Assembly (NCBI RefSeq): GCF_020360975.1
Contig: NW_025408674.1
Span: forward strand, 868,001 to 932,000
Reading direction: 5' to 3'
DNA length: 64,000 nucleotides
DNA from: Hirsutella rhossiliensis
Taxonomy: Eukaryota; Ascomycota; Sordariomycetes; Hypocreales; Ophiocordycipitaceae
Each line of letters begins with the position of its first letter. Position 1 is the stretch's first letter. The translations under genes and the position numbers were made by a program. A model generated the notes under the pieces. The model was not told the origin of the DNA. It worked only from the letters and a program-made list of their open reading frames with translations, and searched no databases. Of the stretch, positions 44,990-56,262 are shown piece after piece.

Positions 44990-47900
44990 TAGATCGTTAC
45001 TCTCAAGACTCGTTCCAAGGAATCATGCCGGACACAGGTGCGGCATGCATATCGACGGAGGAATCGAACAACTGCGTGCTCTCCAACGAGAGATGCCCCC
45101 AGTCCAATTCCGTGATGATCGCAAGCCCGAACCAGTTAGATTTGGTGCAGGAAGATTGGAAACACCACTTGGCGTGATCACCTTGAACACACCAGTGGGA
45201 GAGGTTGATTTTCATATAGTCAACGTGCCAACGCCATTCCTCCTATGCCTAGCTGATATGGATCGGCTCGGCGTATATTTAAATAACGTCACGAACGAGC
45301 TCGTTGGCAATGGTGTGAGCGTTCCAGTGATTCGAAGATGGGGTCACGCGTGGTTCTTCTTGCGGAAACAAGAGGCATCAGTGGCATATCTCACGGAGGC
45401 TGAATTGCGGCGCCTCCACACGCGTTTTGGTCATCCATCCGTGTATCGGCTGCACAAGCTGCTGAATTCGGCTGGCCATGATGTGGAAATCGAAGCTCTG
45501 GAAATGATCAAGAAGTTCTGCCACTACTGTCAGATGAAATCCGACCCGCCACGAAGGTTCAAGTTCAGCTTGAAGGATGATTGTGACTTCAATTACGAAG
45601 TCATCGTTGATGTCATGACATTGGGTGGCAGACCAGTCCTCCATGTTGTTGATCAAGCCACTGCCTATCAGGCAGGGAGATTCCTATCCAACATGACGGC
45701 CAAGGAAACGTGGCTCGCGTTGAAACAATGTTGGATGGATACATACCTTGGACCACCCGATGTGATCACTCATGACGCAGGCACGAATTTCGCTGCTGCC
45801 GAGTTCCAAGCAGAAGCGAAATTGATGGGAATAACGTGTCATCAGGTGCCTGTGGAAGCACATTGGGCTGTTGGGAAGGTTGAGAAGTATCATGTGCCCG
45901 TCCGAAGAGCATATGATATATTAAAGGCAGAGCTGAAGGATACCGTGAGCCCTGATCAAGTCCTTCAAATGGCTTTCAAGGCTGTCAACGACACAGCCGG
46001 TCCGGATGGCCTCGTTCCAACCCTCCTCGTCTTCGGTGCTCTGCCTCGAATGACGATGGATTCGCCGCCTACACCTTCCGCAATGGCAAGAGCTAAGGCG
46101 GTGTGGCGAACGATGTCAGAGCTGAGGAAGATCAACGCCCAGAGGAAGGTTCAGACCGCGTTAAATACGCGTAATGGGCCTGATACAGCGTTGCGCCTGC
46201 CCCTATCCCTGGCGCTAGGAAGCGAAGTTCGCGTATTTCGCGAGAAGCACGGATGGCAAGGCCCATATAAAGTGCTCGAGGTGACGGATACGGAAATCGC
46301 AGTTGACCTGGACAACGGACCAGCGAAATTTCGCAGTACATGCGTCCAACCGTACTATCGTCACCCGGAATCGCTCCTTCCTCAGTTGCAACCCGACCCT
46401 AGCCCTAGCCGCACAGACCCATCAACACAACAATCACTCCTTCCTCAACACAATCCGATCAACAACATCCTCTTCAAAACCCTCTTCCCTTCCACCCACA
46501 ACTCAACAACCTCTTCCTCTTCCTACCACAGAAGACCAACCCAAACCTTTCGAATACCCTGAGCCAAAGAGGCCGCGCAGGCGTGGCCGACCTAGGAAGG
46601 ATGCTGCACAAAATGGCACATCAGAATCCACTATTGTTTGCTCACCCGTTCAATTTATCGTTCATCATGAAGCTAATGCGTTTCTTGTTCGAAAAGAAAT
46701 GGAACATCTCGGCCTAGCCAAGCGGCTACGAGCTGAAGGAAAGATCACAAGCACCGGTTTCCCATTTGAAGCTTCCGACACACTCGAGCTCACGAACCTC
46801 CTCGCCGCTGGGGTCATTGTACCCGAAGAATTCGATGCGAATAAACATGGTGGATATCGTGTCTTCAAATCACGAATGGTCAGAGAGGTTAAGGAAGAAA
46901 TACTGCAACGCCATACGAGAAATCACGCCTCGTTGTGCAAGGATACAATGATGATGGGAAACGTGGGATCCTCACACAAGCCCCTACCATCAGCCGGCCC
47001 GCACAACGCGTGGCCTTGGCCTTAGCACCGTTTCTCTGCACACGGGATATGTTCATCATGATCAGAGACATCACGATGGCATACACACAATCCCAGACCA
47101 AGCTGGCCCGTGTCATCCTTGCAGCCCTTCCTCAAGAACTCAAAAGAAGATATCCAGAGGGAACAATCCTGCGAATCGTGAAGCCGCTATATGGCATCGC
47201 AGAGGCAGGAGCCCACTGGTTCAACACATATCACGACCATCACTGCCGCAAGCTTAATATGGAAACCTCTTCGTTTGACCCGTGCCTTCTGATCACGGCA
47301 AACAACATCGCCGACAAGGACCTGTTTGGCATCGCGGCCTTGCAAACGGATGACACATTCATTGTTGGCACAGATGCATTTCTCAAGATCGAGGAGAAAG
47401 AACTCTGCTTTAAGCCAAGCCAAAAGAGATTCTCCAAGAAGGTTCCATCTGCGACTTTAACGGCAGCCGCCTGACCATACAAAATGGCTGTGTCATCGTC
47501 AGGCAGAAGGGCCAAGCCCAAAACCTCGAGGAGATCAATCTTCAGGCATCAAGTAGGCATCAGGATTATGCTGCTCAACGCGCCCGGGGCATATATCGCT
47601 TCGATTTGCCAACCCGAAGCAACATACGATTGTTCCGTTGCGGCACAAGCCCAAGAGCCCGTTAATACCGACTTCAAGGCTTTGAACAAGCGGATTGAAT
47701 GGCAGATCAACAATCCCGACCGTGGCCTATGTTACATACCCATCGATCTCGAGAGCGCGAAGATCTTTGTGTTCACCGATGGATCATTCGCCAACAATAA
47801 GGATTTAAGCTCTCAAATCGGCTTTGTGATTATCATCGCCAATGAGACCGCGCAATCAACCGATTCATTTTCCATCCGCGGAAACATTCTTCATTGAGCT

Positions 47901-48320
47901 CAACTAAATGCAAGCGCGTTACTCGAAGCGTTCTTGCATCAGAGATCTATGGATTGACATCGGGCTTCGATCTCGCATTTGTGATCAAGCAAACGGTCAA
48001 TACGATCGCACAACGCCTTGATCTGAAGCAAATCCCGCTCGTCATTTGCACAGATTCATATAGTTTATGAGTGCCTCGTCAAACTTGGCACCACAACAGA
48101 GAAGCGACTCATGATAGATATCATGGCGCTGAGGCAGGCATATGAATCAAGGGATATTGCGGAAATCCGTTGGGTCAACGGCGCAGATAACCCTGCCGAT
48201 GCTATGACGAAGGCATCACCAAACAGCGCCCTCACGCAGTTTATTAGCGACAATCAGCTAAACGTGAGGGTGGAAGGATTCGTTCATCGCAATAACACAA
48301 CAATTCTCGACGAGATTTAA
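44990..48320 (+). pseudogene. copia pol region (PR, IN, RT, RNase H)
   Basis: The protease motif MPDTGAACIS lies near 45027. The integrase has the zinc-binding HHCC region (GHPSVYRLHKLL to CHYC, 45428-45530), then Asp (VIVDVMTL, 45610), Asp (THDAGTN, 45775) and Glu (GKVEKYH, 45880). Reverse transcriptase follows at about 46680-47420, including VKPLYGIAEAGAHW and LQTDDTFIVG. RNase H pieces lie at 47760-48250 (FTDGSF, VICTDSY, GADNPADAMTK). Frames break several times, one of them a missing G near 47896, although the LTRs are nearly identical. Confidence 0.85.
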
Positions 48321-48657
48321 TCGGTTTTTCGTTCCCTTCTTCTGCTTTACCGTCGTTCTTTATTCCATTCACATTAACGAGGAGATCCTCGTGTCCATAT
48401 TCCAACGTGGGACCGATGGAATCAGCTAGCGCATCCGGCGCTCGAAATGCGGCCCATGATGGCGTGTGGCAGAACACACCCAGTGTGGGGAGGGAGAGTT
48501 ACAGTCAGAGCACACTATCCAACATAGTGATGCATCGTGGTAGGAGTTTGTTGGTGTTCTTGTTCGTGTTTTTCCTATCTCATCTTAATTCGCTGTGTTT
48601 GGTGTGTTTTTGGTGGATTGATTAGTGCGCGATCATCGATTTAGAAAGAGGTTCCAG

Positions 48658-48857
48658 TGTTGGATCCACCTGTGCACTAGGCACCGATCGCGCACGTATA
48701 ACTAATCGACCGCGCTAGTCACGTGCGAGTAAGAGGTGAGACACAGGGAGGAAGGTCTTTGCACACAGTTTGTATGGGACACGTTTCCCTAGTTACACAA
48801 GATATAACCAATTGAACCAGTTCGAATAACCTCACTGCAGTGAAGAGCCTGTCCACA
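48658..48857 (+). repeat. 3' LTR
   Basis: 200 bp, preceded by a short purine-rich agaaagagg tract, the usual plus-strand primer site. Confidence 0.95.
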
Positions 48858-49047
48858 CTTACCGCGTTTTCCCGCAGCGGTGGTGCCGCTGGCCCGCAGC
48901 GGCTTAGTGCCAGGGGGCTGTTCGTGGAACGGTTACCAAACCAGGCACAGATCGACGCTGCTCACCCGCAAATATTTACAGAACCCAGATCCCCTCCAAC
49001 CCTAGTTCCTACCTTTCCTTCTGTATCATCATTGCCGTGGAAAGCCA

Positions 49048-49809
49048 ATGGTCAGCAGCGTTGTCATGTCTACAGCAGATTCCGCTATCGTAAGTGAAAC
49101 CGCAGTCGCTGGCCCGATGGATGGGGACTCGCCTAGCAGGAATAAAATAGTCAAGGGTAGAGGATTGGTCCGACCCAACGCCCGCAAATCCACGGCCAAG
49201 ATTACCGTACAATCCAATAAGTTCTTCTATGAAGAAGAGGCGGCTGCTAACTTGCTCGCCCGAGCAGAAGAAGAAGCAGACAAAAAGGCCCTCCCGTCGG
49301 CTCGGTGCGAGACTTCCCATGCCGTCCTTGCGTCACACGCGCCACCAAGACTCCCGGCCATGAATGTGCCTCCCAGGACAGTACGTTGATTGTCCCCTGT
49401 AGTATACGTCTGCCTCACTAATTTGCCGGGATAGATACCGGTGCTGCGTGCTGGGACTGCGCAAAGAACGCTCACACGTGCAGGCCAGTATGAGACCTTT
49501 GTTTGCTCCAAAGAAGCGAGAAATTAATCGAGTTGAATGTTCTAGGTCCCTGCTGGGGCTGTTGCTGCCGTGCGTGCCTTTTGGGACGTGAATCGGCATC
49601 TCAAGCTTGCAGATGCCGAACCCGATGACACCTGGCGCATCGCTGCGCAGCGAGCAGCACAACAGCTACGTGCTTGCGGTGGTAGTGCGGCTCCTTCTAC
49701 CGCTTCAGGACCAGCTCCCGCTTTGGCCCCCGAAGAGCGGAAGCTTATGGCGTTAGAAACCATCGCTGAGGCTGCTCGGCTCTGGATTGTGAGCGAACTG
49801 AAGTTGTGA
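49048..49809 (+). CDS. Element B cargo: small zinc-motif protein
   Basis: An N-terminal part with KITVQSNKFFYEEEAAANLL and an acidic helix is followed, after a run of five A at 49282-49286 (six would keep the frame), by CRPCVTRATKTPGHEC. A 54-nt intron (49381-49434) follows, then ACWDCAKNAHTC, then a second intron ending near 49546. The helical C-terminus AFWDVNRHLKLADAEPDDTW ends at 49809. The paired C-x2-C...H-x-C clusters look like a zinc fold seen in many uncharacterised fungal proteins. It sits at the right end of element B and is either cargo or an accessory protein. Confidence 0.5.
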
Positions 49810-50361
49810 GTTGCATTTCGGCTGCTAACTGAATATAGCAGCTTAACAAGCCGGAGGATGAGGACGAGGAGAATGTATAGATAGAATAAGGGAACACATT
49901 AAAGCGTTGGAATTACCGTGCGGTATTTTCGCCATAGGCGACTGATATGTTTGTGACGAGAGACGCGCTGCTGGTCCGCAGCGGCCCCGTAGCTGTGACT
50001 ACACCTGCCGTAACGCCAAATTTTCCAACGAAGTTGGGCCGAGATACATAGACCAATGTACCGTGGGGCGGGCCGTTCATGCCGCTAACCCATTTTGACT
50101 CTCGCGCGGTGACTTTTTGGGTTTTGCAACAGTGACCCCTATAGCCTGCCGTACACTTTACTACACGGGCGCTCCTTACACGGGCGGCGGTTTTAATTGG
50201 GCCAAAAATTCTGCCGCCTGGTCCTTGCACGTGGCAGGGTCTGTAGCCCCACCACCTGGCAGAAGGGGGGTGACATCCCAGCTGCCAGTTCTGTAGTGAC
50301 AACTAACTCTCCCACAACCAACCTTCCGTCTGAGCAATCATTCGGTTAAGCACCAACCGGC

Positions 50362-51027
50362 ATGACATTGCACAAAGACCCAACTGCTGCCAACAGCGGC
50401 GACGGCTGTAGTAGATCCCTTCCGGGCTTGCCTCCATGCAAGCGCCGTAGACTTGCATCACGGGCTCGGGCTCAGCCTCCTTTCAATCCTGAACCGTATT
50501 ACGGCCTTAACGACGATGATGCGTTATACAATCTCTTCGCCACATGGCCAGAAAGCTACTTCACTAGCCTGCCAAGACCACGGGCTCGTGGCGTCGACGA
50601 GCCCTGGTGGAAACTACGTCAGTCACAAATATTCTTGGATGATAGCTTCCGAGGAGGTGGGGCTCGGCGGTTGTTCACCACAGGAATTCCTGATGCAGAC
50701 AAACTCGAGAGACAGCGTCTACGCTGCCTCTTGAGGGTGGAGGAAGTCGATGCCCGCAAGCAGGTTGTGGCCCGCTTCCAGCCTGCCTTGACCTTGGCCT
50801 GGGAGCTGGCGGAGACAGATTCCTTATTGGCTCGCGAGTTGGCCAAGTGTCGAGAAGCGTCCGGCCCACGGCAAGCTATTTGGGAACGTGGAGACGATTG
50901 CCACGGCCGTATTGCGTCGCCCACTCCACTAGTATCATCGTTGAGCCAAGATGGACAGGAGTACGAAGAGTGGAACGGCTTCTCCGACGCCGAGTGTGGG
51001 GATTATAGCGACGTATTAATTCATTGA
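50362..51027 (+). CDS. Element A ORF, copy 2 (221 aa)
   Basis: Intact and nearly identical to the ORF at 15129-15797: MTLHKDPTAANSGDG start, the same KRRRLASRAR patch and the same C-terminus ECGDYSDVLIH. It stays open although 11.4 kb was inserted in the element's left repeat, which suggests that the B insertion is young or the gene is expressed from its own promoter. Function unknown. Confidence 0.7.
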   Translation: MTLHKDPTAANSGDGCSRSLPGLPPCKRRRLASRARAQPPFNPEPYYGLNDDDALYNLFATWPESYFTSLPRPRARGVDEPWWKLRQSQIFLDDSFRGGGARRLFTTGIPDADKLERQRLRCLLRVEEVDARKQVVARFQPALTLAWELAETDSLLARELAKCREASGPRQAIWERGDDCHGRIASPTPLVSSLSQDGQEYEEWNGFSDAECGDYSDVLIH

Positions 51028-53109
51028 AGTAGTGATGACAAGGTTATCAGATTAGCGGTAGAAGATGTCATCTTAGTGAGCGAATGCGTGTGTTGTGGTG
51101 GTCTCACCGCCTTTGGTGGGCTGACGGGCCGTGTTGGTGGGGCTGGCCGGTCGTCCATACAGCCCGTGTAAGGAGCGCCCGTGTAGTAAAGTGGTTGGGC
51201 CCGTATATCAATTGCCATCCAAAAACTACAATCCGGCCTCTGTCCCAGAAAGACTGGCGATGGGCAGATTTCATCCGTTTTTGTGGAATCTCCTCCGTTT
51301 TCAGAATTCAATCCAAGTTGCCGTAAGTATCCTAGGGGGACTTGAGATCCGGAATACACCCTACAGGCCGTGGTAAATCCCTGGGAAGAGTTGAGGAAAG
51401 TCCTACAGCCGCAGGTTGAGTCATGATTGAACGGCCAGCTTATGCGAAAGCAAGGAGCATCAAGCATTGCTGCCACTTGGCTGGCTCAAGACTAATGAGC
51501 GTGGAGCGGAAATACGATGGAGAATACTGTCAACTTCATGTTGACTTAAGCAAACCCGGAGCCTGCATCAAAATATTCTCCAAGAGTGGGAAGGACTCTA
51601 CCATCGACCGCATTGGCCTTCATCGCGCGTTACGAGAAAGCCTCGACCTTGGCACGGCAGGCTGCAGGATCAAGAAACAATGCATACTGGAGGGCGAGCT
51701 GCTGGTATGGAACGACGACAGTAGGGTAATCGAGCCCTTCCACAAAATTCGTAAACACGTCAGACGATCAGGACGGCTCCTTGGAGCGGCCCAAGACCCC
51801 CCATTCAATATGAATGAACATCTCATGATTATGTTCTACGATCTTCTGTTGCTGGACGACACGGTCTGCGCTAGAAAAGCCATGCTAAGCGGCGACGACT
51901 ACTTCGGTCTCTGGTTCGCCGGATCCCTGGTCTTGCCGAGGCCGGGTTCCGCGAAGTGGTTGCATTCTCTCAGCCAATGCTGCTGAGCGGCTCACTGAAC
52001 TATTCGCACGAGCCATTACACAACGGTGGGAGGGACTGGTGCTGAAAGGTTGCAACGACCCTTACTTCACCTCCGATTGCGACAAGTCATCCATCAAACT
52101 CAAGAAAGACTACATTCCAGGCCTCGGTGACTCTGCCGACTTCACTATTGTCGGTGGCAACCATAGCGCGGAGGACGAACAAGAGATTGGAATTGGCAAG
52201 CTCTGGTGGACGTCGTTTTTTATCGGATGCATGGAAAATAAAGATGAGGTCTGCCGTTATAATTCTAAGCCAAGACTTCGCATCATCGACATCATCGACA
52301 AACATGGCATCCCGAAAGACCATATGCAATATCTCAACCGACATGGATATTTCACACAAATACCCTTCATTGAGTCCACGCCAAATTTTGACGTGGTCTT
52401 GGACCCCGACCGTGGACTACGCCCAATGGCGTTATTTCAACATCCATTTATAGTAGAACTCGTGGGATCTGGCTTCGACAAGCCCGCAAATGCACGGTAC
52501 TATACTCTACGGTTTCCACGAGTGTTGAAGATACATGGCGATCGCTCGTTCACTGCTACCACTAGCTTCGACGAACTGCAGGGAATGGCTCAAAAATGCT
52601 CAGAGATACCTGACAATTGCGAAGGGGAAGAAAATTCTTGGCTAAGGAGGTTGCGAGGTCACAGGCACTGGCTTGGGTCATCAAGCCTTGGGACATCAAG
52701 GCGATCTCCTAGCGTCGATTCAGTTTCTTTGGACATTCAAGCCACCAGCCCAGATCAGAGGCAACAGGAAAACGGGGAAGCGGTTGAGCTCCTGAGCCCT
52801 GATAATATTTCCGTCGATTCATCGAAGAGAAGGGTGGATTCGGACAGTGCATGGCATAGTACAGTCAAACGCGTAAAACAGGACTAGAAAATATGTGTAT
52901 GCATATTGAAGACTTACGCAATGGGTGGGTAATTATCAAGATTCGGCGTTTGGCAAGAGAGCAAAAGCACTGTGGCTGCCTTGTCCAACGGCGTTCGAAC
53001 CCGGTGAGGCGATTGCCTTGCTACTTGTACTGAAGCGCGCCCGCAAAAGACCCCGGCCGATGCGAGAACCCGTTAAGTTACAACAAGACTCTGTCGAGTC
53101 TACTCTGCA

Positions 53110-55038
53110 TCACCATAACTCGGTAAGATATCCTCGAAGCATCTTCTCTATGGATGAGGCCATTCGACGGTTGGAGCTCATCTCTGCCAGTAATTGGCTG
53201 CGTGGGCCATTATGGGCACTTTGGCGGCAGTCGGGGAGGGGACACGTCTTGATAGGTGCTAAACCCGTCCACGCTTGAAACATCCGAGATGGTCGCCAAG
53301 GACAACTTTCTTGGTTGGAAAGGTTGCGAGCCAGCCAAGGCCACAGAGTTGCATGTTGACTCAATTGTAAGCCATGCAAGGGCAGAGGCACAAACAAAAT
53401 AGGGGACGAATGGGGAGACGCGTCTAAGGGTGAAGAGCCTGCTGTAGGACTGCGACAGGGTGAGGATAGAGTCCGCAGCCTGGAGACAGATTTCGCGGGG
53501 TCGGACGTCGGAATCAGCCAGGACAAGGTTGGCGAGAGGGCGGAATAGGCAGAGTAGGCAGAACTGATAGTACATGCTACATGCGGGCAGTCAGCCGGAT
53601 GATGCTGTCTCTTCTCCCTCTGTGTCTCTCGGCCCTCCCGAGTCCTGTGAGCCGGGTTCTTGTGTCTGTGTACATACTGGATAAAGAGTACAAAGGGGGT
53701 GTCACTGCCGCCGGTTTTGGGTAGGGAGAAGAATCCTTCGTACCAATCGAGACACTCGGTATACACTGCCATGACCTCGGCTGTGTCGAATCGTCCGTTT
53801 GGGGTATGGGTTGCTGATGAGAGGAGCTTGTACACCCATTCCGTGAGCTGGAAGACTCTTGCTGGAATGAGCTGCAGATTGCGCAGTTGCGAGCCGCGTG
53901 CTTTCAGGGCAGGGTCTGCAGCCGTGTTACGGTGCGACTCCTGATTGGATACAATTCCTGGGTATACCTAACTTGATGCATTCACCTGGTGTAGTTCCGC
54001 TGCCGCACTGGCCGCCAAACAGGTACTCGGCACTGCAGGCGGATTGGTCTAGAAATATTGAGTCGTCTTGTAGCTTGCAACTCGTAGACATGGTGAAGAC
54101 TTGGCCCGTCGTGAGACGAAGTATGCTGTGTGCGGAATCCCATCAGTTTATGCTTCGGAGGAGTCGGGAACAGGGGCTGCAAGCGGTTTACAGACCGAAT
54201 CAGGGACACGGCGCCGCGGTACGAAGTAGCCCAAACTTTGGCATATTTTCGGCCTCGGAGCCCATCAGGGGCTCTTGAGGACAACTAGTCCCAGGTGAGG
54301 AGGGCGTCGAGGATCTGCCGAACCGAAGCCACCGTACACCCGGCGCACGTCCACCTGTCGGTTTGCGCGTGTGATGCATCGTCAAAGGGCAATGACGGGG
54401 AAACAGGAGCCGCCAGGGCCGGTGTCGAAGTCGCCTTGGGAGCCTCGGTCAGTGTGCTGAGGTCGCTCGAGCCCGAGGCAGAACGGTGCATGGTGGGCGA
54501 CGGCAGTCGGCTCAGGCAGTGCGGGCAGACGGCTTCGTCGAGAATGGAGCTGGAAGAGCCCGCCGATGATTCCTGTTCACCTCCATCTGACGAGCCACGC
54601 CCGTTTTCACCGTTCAGGTGCGCCAGCTCCTGCAGAATGGCTTGGTGAGACTTGGTCCCCTCGACCAAGTCTTGTATAAAGGCATTGCTGACTTCGACGT
54701 CGTTGATTGAACATATTGCGCGGAGTAGTCGGGCATGCTCCTCGTTGTACCGCCGTAGACTATCGATCTCGGCCCGTAGATCGTCTTTGGACTTGCGTCG
54801 CGGGTGGTCGTATACGCGTCCTTCTCCGGCCTCGTCGCATCTTTTGCACGGTGCCTGGCCATCATCACACTAGAGAGCGAGAAACCAATCAGTGAAAGTA
54901 TCCAGCTAGGCAGGATATGGGATGAGACAGACGACTGGGGCTCTTTGGGCTTTGGCTTCGGGTGGGCTATCGACTGACCTTTGCTCGTTTCTTGCGGCAC
55001 CTCTGACAAGCCATTCGTATCAGCATTCGACGGGGCAT
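53110..55038 (-). pseudogene. Zn2Cys6 transcription regulator, damaged
   Basis: Minus strand, first exon from about 55038: ACQRCRKKRAK. A 109-nt intron (54870-54978) follows, then CDDGQAPCKRCDEAGEGRVY. This is the binuclear zinc cluster with five of its six Cys; the sixth is Arg. A coiled dimer helix follows (DDLRAEIDSLRRYNEEHARL), then a linker with CPHCLSRL and an in-frame TAG at 54285-54287 after LLTWD. C-terminal parts lie at 54200-53950 (TMSTSCKLQDDSIFLDQS) and 53850-53700 (EVMAVYTECLDWYEGFFS). Likely an inactive DNA-binding regulator. Confidence 0.6.
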
Positions 55039-56260
55039 TGTCTTTGCTGCCAAGTGCAGTAGGGGCCCGTGGAAAGGAACCGCCTCCTTATGTAAGGTAC
55101 GCCTATCGTGCCCGGGGCCAGTCGAGGTCAGACCCTGAGGTATCAAGACAACATGGCTTAGGCGTCACGGCGAGATGGTGGTCAGGGCCGCGATCGCCAC
55201 GTGCTGTCCATGGCAAGGTTTAACGTGCCGGCCCCGAGGCATGTTTGTGCATACGTACATGCATATATATCTTGTATTTATGTATGTATATATGTATGTA
55301 CATATGGTTGCCCTGGTCTGCATGAGCTCGGAGTAGAGGGGAACAAGGTTTGGTGTTTGTGTCACGAAAAGTAGGGCCAAATAGGCATAAAGTTAGTATT
55401 TCAGAATCGTCCGGTGCTGCTCCATTTTTCCTTCTGTTCTCTGTGTCTGTTCCTTCCTTCCTCGCCCTTTTATTCCTGGCCACAATCTCGATCTTCTCCG
55501 TCTGCCTCACACCTCCGTCAATCGTCGGGGGTGGCTGCGCCCCCCCCCCCACTTTTTCCTAGGACACCGTCCCTGACGGCCGGGCTGACTGTCTCAGCCG
55601 ACGCATCAGAAAGCAGGCCTGACGTCCTGGCTGACTGTCTCAGCAGGAGCATCAGCAAGCAGGGAACCTCTAGAGGTCCTACGAGCGGCTTCGCAACAGT
55701 TTGGGTCACTACAGCACCGACGTGCTGCAACACAACATCGCAGACGTCATGCCGACCTCGATGGCGCGCAGGTGGGTCGCTTTCTGTCACGTCGCGCCAC
55801 ATTTTGTCTTGCCTTGTCTCGTCTTTGTCCCCCCGTCATGTCGTGGCGGCCCAAACTAATTGGCAGGGGTAGTTCGAGCACGATCTCACTGCAGCCGATC
55901 ATTAGCCCAAGGGCGGGGGGTCTTTAGACCCCCACTTGTAAGCTTACCCCTGACTCGTATTGTGTGTGACACACCGCCACTAGCTCGAGGCAACCCCAGG
56001 TACGGATACTCAGGATACTTTATGTATCTAGTCTTCTCTAGCCTAGCACGTCTTTTTGCTTTTTTGGAGATGTCCCAAACGGTAATCAATACTACTAAGT
56101 TACTAGTTATAGTAATTAAATCTCGCGATAACCTCACTTTCTGGATGCCAATTGCCTTTGCCTTATGTTACGAAAAGTTGGAGCTACTGTCTAATGATTC
56201 AGATGACACTAAGTATCTGGCTTCGCGACACCTCTATGTTATGTCAGACATGTTTGTCGA
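55039..56260. other. Intergenic: microsatellite, C-tract and a short duplication
   Basis: A tatgta-type microsatellite spans 55250-55305. A run of about 12 C lies near 55542-55553. An imperfect direct repeat with ggctgactgtctcagc starts at about 55583 and again at about 55629. No gene is supported. Confidence 0.5.
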
Positions 56261-56262
56261 TA

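Larger units (their letters stand above)
42766..48857 (+). mobile_element. Ty1/copia LTR retrotransposon
   Basis: 6,092 bp with 199/200-bp LTRs (TG...CA) and the 5-bp duplication cttac at 42761-42765 and 48858-48862. The order of parts is gag, zinc knuckle, protease, integrase, reverse transcriptase, RNase H. Integrase before reverse transcriptase defines the copia class. It lies in element B, just upstream of the transposase start codon. Confidence 0.95.
38703..50153. mobile_element. Element B: large TIR transposon with integrase-like transposase
   Basis: Terminal repeats of 33 bp with three mismatches: tacggtgggcgatagggg... at 38703-38735 and its complement ending ...ccgta at 50153. A 6-bp duplication, cacttt, lies at 38697-38702 and 50154-50159 inside element A. 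The size is 11,451 bp, or about 5.35 kb without the copia element. It contains an integrase-core transposase (minus), two or three plus-strand genes and a zinc-motif gene. TSD length and transposase type point to an IS3EU-like superfamily (inference). Polinton hallmarks are absent. Confidence 0.85.
38674..51216 (+). mobile_element. Element A, copy 2, expanded to 12.5 kb by nested insertions
   Basis: Flanked by the 8-bp duplication atccaaaa at 38666-38673 and 51217-51224. The left end begins GGCAATTGATATACGGGCCC but is cut after about 29 bp by element B. The rest of A resumes at 50154 and ends with the full right repeat at 51216. Without B and its duplication the element is 1,086 bp, against 1,090 bp for copy 1, and it is in the opposite orientation. 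Confidence 0.93.
38100..52887 (+). pseudogene. ATP-dependent DNA ligase gene split by a 12.5-kb nest
   Basis: The N-terminal ligase domain is at 38100-38673 (WFDKHDTAIPRLGSEAVAFL, then SFEAKWLVRMLSK). Coding resumes in frame at 51225 (NYNPASVPERLAMGRFHPF). Nucleotidyltransferase motifs follow: KYDGE with the adenylated Lys at 51510, LEGELLVWND near 51690, FYDLLLLDD near 51836, EGLVLKG at 52030-52050 and IKLKKDYI near 52095. The OB-fold and a Ser-rich tail end at 52887. Two single-base shifts, near 51890 and 51975, each lie at a short homopolymer. These enzymes seal nicks; the long N-terminal domain suggests a ligase IV-like fungal type. The insertion should abolish function. Confidence 0.8.

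Noticed and set aside
38703..50153. Polinton/Maverick because of the 6-bp duplication
   Set aside because: No polymerase B, packaging ATPase or capsid genes, and the terminal repeats are far too short.
38674..51216. Starship-type giant element
   Set aside because: No tyrosine-recombinase (DUF3435) captain was seen, and the size is explained by nested classical elements.
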